From NCBI GenBank assembly GCA_026770585.1, contig MU647072.1:102788-112834 (forward strand): a stretch of DNA of 10,047 nucleotides, read 5' to 3'. The translations under genes were made by a program, and so were the position numbers. A model generated the notes under the pieces. It worked only from the letters and a program-made list of their open reading frames with translations. It was not told the origin of the DNA and did not search any database. This DNA comes from Baffinella frigidus (taxonomy: Eukaryota; Cryptophyceae; Cryptomonadales; Baffinellaceae). Shown one piece after another: positions 5,423 to 10,047 of this stretch (position 1 is the first letter of the stretch; every line of letters starts with the position of its first letter).

Positions 5423-5640
5423 GCAGCGAGCGAAGACCTTTTCACCTTGAATTCCAAGTGAAATTCCGGTTAGGTTCCAGGGTAATGGATAAGATTCTAG
5501 TACAAATTGTTTAGATGGACTGTATCCGTGAAGCCAACGGTGGCTGCTGACATCCGCTAGCATCCAGGACGGGAGGCAGTTGACTGAATCACACACTGGG
5601 CTTCGCAGACCGTGAAGCCAACGGTGGCTGCTAAGTGGCA
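5423..5640 (-). pseudogene. Coding-like dispersed repeat, copy 2 (HGYSPSK..VLESYPLP)
   Basis: The minus strand reads SSHRWLHGYSPSKQFVLESY, then PLPWNLTGISLGIQGEKVF and TAA at 5420. The first part is the inverted counterpart of 3001-3092, where a TAG replaces the TGG codon. TGAAGCCAACGGTGGCTGCT occurs twice (about 5530-5549 and 5611-5630), so the repeat's edge is itself duplicated 81 bp apart. The product is not recognised. From 5641 to 5910 I see only short repeat words and telomere-like CCTAAACCCCAATCCCCTAACCCC at 5811-5836. Confidence 0.4.
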
Positions 5641-5909
5641 CGCACAAAACCTGCCTGGTTCAGTCAACGAAATCTGCCCGGTTTAGCCAACAGCCCCGGG
5701 CCTCTCTGAAATAGGGTGCCTTGAACAAACCATACGCCTGAGGCCCTAGGTCGACTACAGAGAAATTGCCACACGGTATTGGTTGCGGCAAGATCTAGGA
5801 CTCCCACGAACCTAAACCCCAATCCCCTAACCCCAAGACACGTACAACACCCAAGCGAGACACCAAGTCCACGGGGGAGCGCTGGTGGAAGCTCATTCCC
5901 GGCGGGGGA

Positions 5910-6178
5910 TTCCTAGCTCTGCCTCTCTCGGATTGACCGACTGTTCTCAAGTTGACATGCTGGGTTTGGGGAGCATAGCCGTCAACTTTGGAGCTGAAAA
6001 GAGCCCGGGCTCCCCCCAAAATGGTGAGCCCAAATAGACTGACAGAGACCACCAACCCTCACGGAAGGACCAAATCGATTAATTTTGCAGACACTCCAGA
6101 TCTGGGGTGTCTGCAAGGTGAATCTGAGGTCTGAAAATCGACGATGTGGTCTTTCCGTAAGGGCTGGTGGGAGCTAGA
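5910..6178 (+). mobile_element. CTAGCTCTG-family element interrupted near its right end
   Basis: TTCCTAGCTCTGCCTCTCTCGG starts the copy. AAGTTGACATGCTGGGTTTG, GTCAACTTTGGAGC and GGTGAGCCCAAATAGACTGACAGAG continue it, and GAGCTAGAA (6171-6179) is its last piece. The intervening 122 bp are a separate element. Flanking GGATTC/GAATTCC extends the terminal symmetry. Confidence 0.75.
6049..6170. mobile_element. MITE-like element, CCACCAACCCT termini, GA target duplication
   Basis: The inverted ends extend ~37 bp (CCACCAACCCTCACGGAAGG at the left) with six to seven differences. The centre is a 30-bp near-palindrome around AGATCT (6088-6117, TGCAGACAC.CCAGATCTGG). GA flanks both sides (6047-6048, 6171-6172). 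It is inserted into the right end of a CTAGCTCTG element whose complete form is at 2541-2679. A 3-bp GAG duplication with an extra A at the left end fits equally well. Confidence 0.85.
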
Positions 6179-6516
6179 ATTCCAGGGGCGTCAACGCCTA
6201 GAAGCCGACTGCACCACGCGACGATACTCTGCACACCAAATCGAATGTGTCTTTCTAGTATTCCTGGTACGAAGCGACCGGAATCCGGCCGCGGATTAGT
6301 GCTGATTAAACCCAAACGCCGTGGCCAACGGAGTCAGTCCACTTGTCGATTTGAGGTGCAGGCTATCGGCGTGTGGCAATCGGTTCGCGCGAGCCGGACG
6401 CAGGGCAATGCATTGACGCGCGCCACTGAAAGTGCTCCAAAACTCCACCCTGCATGCGTCTGCCTCCCTCCCTCCCTCCCTGACCCCTCGAGGCGAGAGC
6501 ACGCCGCACGCGTCAC

Positions 6517-6693
6517 CTGGCGAGCATCATCGCTTGTCCCCGCCGCCGCCGCCATCACCTCCGCCGCCGCCATCCTTCCCAGATGCTCCTCGCGCTCACA
6601 CTTCTCCAGTTCCCGCAAGAGCCCCGCGCTGAGCTCTTGCTTGGAGAATCGATCCGCGCCCAGAAGTTCGGAGCGACCGAGGATCAGAGTTTT
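6517..6693 (-). CDS. Candidate exon, unknown protein (SELLGADRFSKQEL...MAAAEVM)
   Basis: On the minus strand a 59-codon open block reads SELLGADRFSKQELSAGLLR, then ELEKCEREEHLGR, MAAAEVMAAAAG and DDARQ, and ends CAG|GTGACG, a good splice-donor context in phase 0. Third positions are mostly G or C, and the charged ELEKCEREEH stretch suggests a helix. Two readings are possible: a first exon starting at the internal ATG (MAAAEVM...), or an internal exon entered through an AG such as CTCCAAG|CAAGAG. No matching downstream exon could be placed before the transposon at 6049-6178. The larger frames overlapping on the other strand look like shadows of GC-rich sequence. Confidence 0.35.
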
Positions 6694-6720
6694 TCAGCAA
6701 TCGAGGATCAGAGTTTTTCA
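6679..6720. repeat. 24-bp tandem duplication (CGAGGATCAGAGTTTTTCA)
   Basis: CGAGGATCAGAGTTTTTCA occurs twice in tandem, separated by GCAAT. The first copy overlaps the 5' edge of the exon candidate on the minus strand. Confidence 0.85.
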
Positions 6721-7421
6721 CGGGCAACCTTGCCCGTGTCTCGCGCTGTACCCCGGCACGCCCGCCACCGCGTGCGTCGGGAGGCGCTGCCGAAATGGGC
6801 CTTGTGCGTGGAAGCGAGTTCGTGGAAGCAAGCAAGGGGACGCTGCGACTTCGATCTCGCCTTGGTCTTGTCTCAAAAGTTTCAAAAGTTGTCACTCTCT
6901 TGTAAACTCCGAAAGTCAACTCCAAATCCACTTTCAGACCTGAAACAACTTTAGACGAGAAAATTGAACCTCTGGAGAGGCATCGACGCGCAAATTGAAC
7001 CCCGCAGGAGCATCCCCTGACGCGTCTCTCTGCGCGAATCCGTCGGGTAGGTTGGACAGGGTGGGCGTGCATGAGATGGCGGGGCGTGTTTGAGATCTTC
7101 AAGTCCCCTGGCGCTCTCATCGCTCCACTGTTCGTGGGGTGAGGTCGGCTGGGGCGGACATACAGTGCGGAGGGGGCGAGGGGGTGGGGCTGTTTCCTGC
7201 TTGAGCGGAAAGCTCGGAGCAGCGCGCTTGTGGGAGCAGTTGGAGGGAAACATCTTTCAGGTGAATGTTGGCCGTCCCTGCTCGAGAGTTGACCCCGCAA
7301 GCCGCAACCTAACCCTCTCGACTCAAGCGACATGCACCCAGCCCCGACAGCACGAAAGCTTCTTCCTGCGACGGCGCCTCAACGCCCATAATCTAGCCCC
7401 TCTCCTGAGTTCAACCCGTAA
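6721..7421. other. GC-rich, transposon-poor stretch with weak gene signals
   Basis: No repeat family from the rest of the window is seen here. A short plus-strand block (7071-7138) reads MRWRGVFEIFKSPGALIAPL and ends at GTGGG|GTGAGG, a strong donor-like site, with a TGA right behind it. It could be a mini-exon or chance. AAATTGAACC..GGAG.GGCATC..ACGCG is duplicated at about 6960-7024. The long opposite-strand frame at 6596-7333 is rich in Arg, Ser and Pro and lacks the look of a protein. This stretch could hold a promoter between the minus-strand candidate at 6517-6693 and plus-strand starts near 7422-7501. Confidence 0.3.
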
Positions 7422-7578
7422 ATGCTCGACACAGATCCTCTCATCGCAGCAACCCTCCTCCCTCACCCTGAGCTGACCCACAACCCCTCGCACGACCAGG
7501 ATGACGACGCGACCACTGACACTCTCGATGAAGTTCTCGACCCTGACGCCCGCGCAGCTCGAGGCGGGCGAGGCCAGG
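7422..7578 (+). CDS. Ambiguous plus-strand gene start, two overlapping frames
   Basis: Frame 1 starts at ATG 7422 (MLDTDPLIAATLLPHPELTH) and has an acidic run (DQDDDATTDTLDEVLDPDAR). Frame 2 starts at ATG 7501 with A at -3 and reads MTTRPLTLSMKFSTLTPAQL then EAGEARMQPHG. A TGA lies 9 codons upstream of the second start. Both then run into low-complexity Pro/His/Thr-rich sequence, where only one or neither can be real. Third positions are GC-rich in both. The product is not recognised. From about 7590 to 7735 the sequence is C-rich and simple. Confidence 0.22.
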
Positions 7579-7803
7579 ATGCAGCCTCACGGGTCCGCCC
7601 TTCTTCCCCACCCCCTCCCCACCTCCACACCGACACCATCATCCACCATCGGGGATCAACCTGGGCAGCGCCCCCCCCCTCCTCACAACCTCCTCCCTCC
7701 CATCCGCAATACACAACCACAACCACATGTATACCGTTCAAAAATCGCATCGTCCTTTGTTCTCACACGACATGTACACCCTACTAATCCGAGCAGCCCG
7801 GCT

Positions 7804-7836
7804 TTCTAGCTCTGAATAAAACTGGGCTCGCCAATC
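7804..7836 (-). mobile_element. CTAGCTCTG-family terminal fragment
   Basis: TTCTAGCTCTGAATAAAACT then GGGCTCGCCAATCTG matches the right end of the family in minus orientation, as in the split copy at 1892-1910. The rest is missing or replaced by the foldback that follows. Confidence 0.5.
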
Positions 7837-7837
7837 T

Positions 7838-7976
7838 GAAGAAAGTGACTTTTTAAATCTGAAGAAATTGACTTTCAAAACACACCATCCCTTGATCGCG
7901 CACGGCAGGGATCTTCCACACGACCCACGCATGGTTCTAGGGGGGGGTATTTCAAAAGTCAATTTCTTCAAATTTT
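7838..7976. mobile_element. Foldback element with GAAGAAATTGACTTT arms
   Basis: AAATCTGAAGAAATTGACTTT (7855-7875) and AAAGTCAATTTCTTCAAATTT (7955-7975) are inverted copies. The left arm is preceded by a second direct copy (ATCTGAAGAAAGTGACTTTTT). The loop holds GCACGGCAGGGATCTTCCACAC, a relative of the GGCAGGGACGTTCCAC unit near 8595 and 9275. From 7977 to 8220 there is a C-rich spacer with GTGACTCTGTCAC and no gene. Confidence 0.65.
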
Positions 7977-8227
7977 TCGAAGAGCCAGGGGCGGCCATCT
8001 TGGCCAGAAGTTGACAAACGGCTCCAAGAACGAAGACGGAATGCCCCCCCGAAGGGTCCTGCGTGGAAGAAGGCTCTGGTGACTCTGTCACCCGGGCCAC
8101 CACGCAAGAGCCCTGCGCAGAGTTCTCTGTGGAGGCGATAGGCGCAACCAGCTATTTGACTTTTGGCGAAGTGCGGGCGAATCCCGTGTCCCCCCCCCCC
8201 AGAGTGGCCGATCTAGGATCCTAATGT

Positions 8228-8354
8228 GGAAACGTTTTTAATTTGAAAAACTTTGGCAATGCCATTTACTACACATGATGGTCTTTTCATGTAATATTAA
8301 AGCAGCAGTGTAGTAATTTTCAGTGAAACCATTTTTTAATTTAAAAACGTTTCC
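8228..8354. mobile_element. MITE-like element, GGAAACGTTTTTAA termini, GT target duplication
   Basis: GGAAACGTTTTTAATTTGAAA at the left is inverted at the right (about 24 bp, three to four mismatches). TTTACTACAC (8265) and GTGTAGTAATTTTC (8309-8322) form an internal inverted pair and carry the same word as the hairpin-core elements. GT flanks both sides (8226-8227, 8355-8356). GGATC in both flanks may extend the symmetry further out. Confidence 0.75.
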
Positions 8355-8380
8355 GTAGGAGATCCGTGGTACAAACAACA

Positions 8381-8688
8381 GAAAGACGCGGTTTCGGCAG
8401 CTCAACTCAGGGCTCTTGTTCATGCAAAAAGCTAACGCCAGCGAGGTACTAAGAGCCTACGGATTGCCTACGGTGGGAGCCCCCCTCCTACGACTTTTAA
8501 AGACCTTTTTGTTTTAAACGTCGTAGGAGGAGGGGGGGTTCCTACCGTAGGCTAAGGGGTCCGCTGGCGTTAGCTTTTCGCATTATTGTTCGCACACGGC
8601 AGGGACGTTCCACCAAACAGTGTTGAAAACACGAGTTGAACCTCTACCAAACACGAGTTGAAAACACGAAGGCGAAAGGCACGGAGGA
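8381..8688 (+). pseudogene. Repeat unit of the PQSTKAKATEE family, split by a foldback
   Basis: GAAAGACGCGGTTTCGGCAG through CTCTTGTTC, then after the insertion TTGTTCGCACACGGCAGGGA and GTTCCACC...ACACGAAGGCGAAAGGCACGGAGGAG, match the unit at 9273-9420. The reading frame is broken by a TGA inside an ACACGAGTTGAA duplication. The copy is therefore decayed. Confidence 0.6.
8422..8585. mobile_element. Long-armed foldback insertion with TTGTTC duplication
   Basis: The two arms of ~75 bp, starting ATGCAAAAAGCTAACGCCAGC and ending with its complement, pair over most of their length, including GCCTACGG and CCCCCTCCTACGAC. The loop is AT-rich. TTGTTC lies on each side (8416-8421, 8586-8591) and the homologous uninterrupted sequence at 9324-9377 has it once. 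No coding content. Confidence 0.8.
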
Positions 8689-8689
8689 G

Positions 8690-8852
8690 CCCTAGCTCTG
8701 TCCCAGTTCAATTTGGGCTCGTAGATATCCCCCCCCCCCCCCCGAATTTTCCCAGGGGAATTTTGACCCCCCCCCATGAAATTTACCTGTGAAATTTCGG
8801 GGGGGGGGCGAAATAATGACGAGCCCAAATTGAAGTGGGACAGAGGTAGGAG
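8690..8852. mobile_element. Foldback variant of the CTAGCTCTG family with poly-C/G core
   Basis: CCTAGCTCTGTCCCAGTTCA followed by ATTTGGGCTCGT is inverted at the right end (34-bp arms, about three mismatches). The core has C15, C9 and G9 runs around GAATTTT/AAAATTC and GAAATTT/AAATTTC words. It resembles two right ends of the family joined head to head. Homopolymer lengths may be sequencing-sensitive. Confidence 0.7.
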
Positions 8853-8868
8853 CCCCCCATTGCCGGAG

Positions 8869-9055
8869 CAAACTCATCAACCTTTGTTCGCACAACTCAT
8901 CAGCCTCATCAACCTTTGTTCGCACAACCATTAACCTCATCAACCTTTGTTCGCACAACTCAGCAAACTCATCAAACTTTGTTCGCACAGCTCAGCAAAC
9001 TCATCAACCTTTGTTCGCACAACTCATCAACCTCATCAACCTTTGTTCGCACACG
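8869..9055 (+). repeat. 32-bp minisatellite (AACCTTTGTTCGCACAACTC...)
   Basis: About 5.5 units of AACCTTTGTTCGCACAACTC followed by ATCAACCTCATC, with a period of 31-32 bp. CTTTGTTCGCAC is invariant and the remainder drifts. The invariant word resembles CTCTTGTTCGCACACGG of the nearby PQSTKAKATEE units, from which the array may have arisen. There are no unique spacers. Confidence 0.9.
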
Positions 9056-9069
9056 AGATGTATACCCTA

Positions 9070-9250
9070 CCACACGAGGCGGTTCCATTCCTCAATTTCA
9101 AACCCGAAGAGCTGTACAAGTGATCATTGTGTGGTAATTTTCATGTATCTGGTCACGTGGCTACACGCTTTCCATGTAGCCACGTGACCAACTCCATACA
9201 AAACGCCTACGATCACGTTTTAAAAAGGGTGCTGTGGTAGCCTCGTGTGA
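9070..9250. mobile_element. Hairpin-core MITE, CCACACGAGGC termini, TA target duplication
   Basis: A 181-bp element with short inverted ends CCACACGAGGC / GCCTCGTGTG(A), flanked by TA (9068-9069, 9251-9252). Core: GTGTGGTAATTTTC (9129-9142), then TGGTCACGTGGCTACA, a 9-nt loop and the perfect complement (9150-9190). The left flank CACACGAGATGTATACCCTA is homologous to 7763-7783, where no element is present. Confidence 0.85.
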
Positions 9251-9266
9251 TACAGCAAGCTGATGA

Positions 9267-9488
9267 CCCTTTCGGCACAGGGACGTTCCACAAAGCACGA
9301 AGACAAAGGCGACGGAGGAGTCCGAAAGACGCTGTTCCCCCAGCTCAACCTTGAGACTCTTGTTCGCACACGGCAGGGACATGCCGCAAAGCACGAAGGC
9401 GAAAGCGACGGAGGAGGCTGCTATTCCCGAGCTCACGCGCCGTGCCGAGTGGCTAAACGAGGAGAAGAAGGTTCCCTATTCCCCATGA
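9267..9488 (+). CDS. Short tandem coding-like units, RD(V/M)PQSTK.KATEE; unknown protein
   Basis: One frame is open for 73 codons to TGA at 9486. It holds two tandem units: RDVPQSTKTKATEE, then after a linker RDMPQSTKAKATEE and AAIPELTRRAEWLNEEKK. ATG at 9381 would give a 35-residue product. The Lys/Glu-rich ELTRRAEWLNEEKK part looks helical. A second copy (9913-10047) differs from this one mostly at silent third positions, which supports past or present translation. I do not recognise the family. No promoter or splice signals are clear, and a (GA)n tract follows the stop, so this may be one exon of a repetitive gene or a decayed repeat. Confidence 0.4.
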   Translation, partial: PFRHRDVPQSTKTKATEESERRCSPSSTLRLLFAHGRDMPQSTKAKATEEAAIPELTRRAEWLNEEKKVPYSP

Positions 9489-9586
9489 CCTGGGAGACAG
9501 AGAGAGAGGGAGGGAGAGGGAGGGAGGGAGAGGGAGGGAGGGAGGGAGAGAGGGAGAGAGGGAGCGGGAGGGTGGGAGGGAGTCGC
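9489..9586. repeat. (GGGA)n/(GA)n purine tract
   Basis: A purine-only tract, bracketed by a perfect 29-bp direct repeat that begins GCCGAGTGGCTAAACGAGG (9444-9472 and 9587-9615). Confidence 0.95.
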
Positions 9587-9652
9587 GCCGAGTGGCTAAA
9601 CGAGGAGAAGAAGGTGCTCACTCTGCCTAATGATTCTATTCTCATAGGCTAA
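9587..9652 (+). pseudogene. Partial copy of the AEWLNEEKK unit
   Basis: The plus frame reads AEWLNEEKKVLTLPNDSILI then G and TAA. The first 29 nt are identical to 9444-9472, so the duplication is recent. The upstream part of the unit is absent, and the frame after EEKKV is unrelated to the other copies. From 9653 to 9730 only short repeat words are seen (CCTAGGACCTCCTACAGTAGGCC). Confidence 0.5.
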
Positions 9653-9730
9653 CGGCCTGAAAATGGGGTAGTTAGGCATACAGCATTGCCTAGGACCTCC
9701 TACAGTAGGCCGAGGGATTTTAGGACCAAA

Positions 9731-9766
9731 AAGTGGCTCAACGAGGAGAAGAGGGGTCAGCCGCGA
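9731..9766 (+). pseudogene. Short relic of the WLNEEK unit
   Basis: AAGTGGCTCAACGAGGAGAA then GAGG reads KWLNEEKR, with a silent CTA/CTC change relative to 9444-9472. Nothing else of the unit remains. Confidence 0.45.
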
Positions 9767-9789
9767 ATAACCCATCAGCGGATAAGGGT

Positions 9790-9912
9790 TTCTAGCTCCG
9801 CCTCACTCGGGTTGACGGACTATTCTCAAGTTGACATGCTGGGTCTGCGGTACAAATCCGTCAACTTTGGCGCGGAAAAGAGCGAAGGCTCCCCAAATTG
9901 GTGCGCGAATAG
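9790..9912 (+). mobile_element. CTAGCTCTG-family element, right end truncated
   Basis: TTCTAGCTCCGCCTCACTCGG, AAGTTGACATGCTGGGTCTG, CGGTACAAATCCGTCAACTTTGG and CTCCCCAAATTGGTG follow in family order. The last ~25 bp of the family are missing and the element abuts ACGGAGGAG of a coding-like unit. Its CGGTACAAATCC is the empty-site reference for the insertion at 1954-2103. Confidence 0.75.
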
Positions 9913-10047
9913 ACGGAGGAGGCTGCGATACCCGAGCTCACGCGCCGCGTTGAGTGGCTCATCGAGGAGAAGAAGGTTCTTCACTACTCAGAACCTGGGA
10001 GAGAGAGGGAGGGAGGGAGGGAGGGAGGGAAGGAGGGAGGGAGGGAG
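9913..10047 (+). CDS. Second TEEAAIPELTRR..EWL.EEKK copy, runs off the window
   Basis: The plus frame reads TEEAAIPELTRRVEWLIEEK, then KVLHYSEPG, and enters a (GGGA)n tract as Arg/Glu/Gly repeats, open to the window end. Compared with 9411-9472, most changes are silent (GCT/GCG, ATT/ATA, CGT/CGC, CTA/CTC) and two alter residues (A to V, N to I). The N-terminal part of the unit has been replaced by the truncated element at 9790-9912. The purine tract sits at the same place as in the first copy. Confidence 0.4.
9998..10047. repeat. (GGGA)n purine tract at window end
   Basis: GAGAGAGAGGGAGGGAGGGA-type repeat, reached after CCTGGGAGA exactly as at 9489-9586. Confidence 0.95.

Noticed and set aside
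6167-6943. 258-codon plus-strand open frame
   Set aside because: It crosses the transposon end and GC-rich simple sequence, is dominated by Arg, Ser and Pro, and shows no recognisable motif. The minus strand in part of it has a better exon-like block.
6596-7333. 245-codon minus-strand open frame
   Set aside because: Composition follows the GC-rich sequence (Arg/Ser/Pro), with no motif and no sensible termination. Probably chance, apart from the shorter different-frame block at 6517-6693.
7738-8103. 121-codon minus-strand frame
   Set aside because: It reads through the GAAGAAATTGACTTT foldback arms and a C-run, and no motif is seen.
8869-9055. Regular ~32-bp repeats that resemble a CRISPR array
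   Set aside because: The units are contiguous and similar throughout, with no unique spacers, no leader and no cas genes. It is a minisatellite in eukaryotic DNA.
9263-9652. 129-codon plus frame and its minus-strand partner across the purine tract
   Set aside because: They read the (GGGA)n tract as Glu/Gly/Arg or Ser/Leu/Pro runs. The frame ending at 9488 is the one supported by silent substitutions between copies.

Overview
The window looks like eukaryotic nuclear DNA, most plausibly intergenic or repeat-rich sequence from a protist or alga. The reasons are long (TA)n, (GA)n and poly-C tracts, interstitial 7-bp telomere-like repeats of the CCCTAAA/CCCCAAA type, many short hairpin transposons without any enzyme gene, and short open stretches bounded by CAG| acceptors and |GT donors instead of bacterial-style genes. 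I cannot name the species. There is no complete, confidently coding gene. What coding signal exists is in short exon-like or decayed pieces.

Layout. 1-382: microsatellites around one exon-like block on the minus strand (127-271). 386-1085: a degenerate ~21-bp minisatellite that has received two short transposons. 1087-2680: telomere-like tracts, inverted-repeat elements and a nested stack in which one ~145-bp element (here called the CTAGCTCTG family) carries three other insertions. 2680-3100: local duplications and a 9-bp minisatellite. 3200-4180: two copies of one sequence, the first split by hairpin transposons and the second still empty. 4114-5260: a composite array in which a 66-nt exon-like block, 15-bp minisatellite units and linker sequences are repeated many times. 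5260-5910: degenerate repeats. 5910-6178: another CTAGCTCTG element with a nested insertion. 6400-7800: the only GC-rich, largely transposon-free stretch, with weak gene-start signals on both strands. 7800-10047: foldback elements, a 32-bp minisatellite and a family of short repeated coding-like units (peptide TEEAAIPELTRR...EWLNEEKK) with associated (GA)n tracts.

Main result. At least seven short elements are flanked by 2-bp target duplications (TA, AC, TG, CA, GA, GT, TA). Most begin CCAC and end GTGG. Five share an internal core, usually GTGTAGTAA followed by a hairpin whose base is GGTCACGT, although their terminal arms differ. Several insertions can be checked inside the window because an empty copy of the target is also present. 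A second result is that two exon-like pieces on the minus strand (RAHFESIIKAFLFYD at 4114-4179 and AIEENQNFLNTIVE at 127-271) resemble, in the expected order, the N-terminal part of N2227/carnosine N-methyltransferase-like proteins. This homology is judged by eye and needs a profile search.
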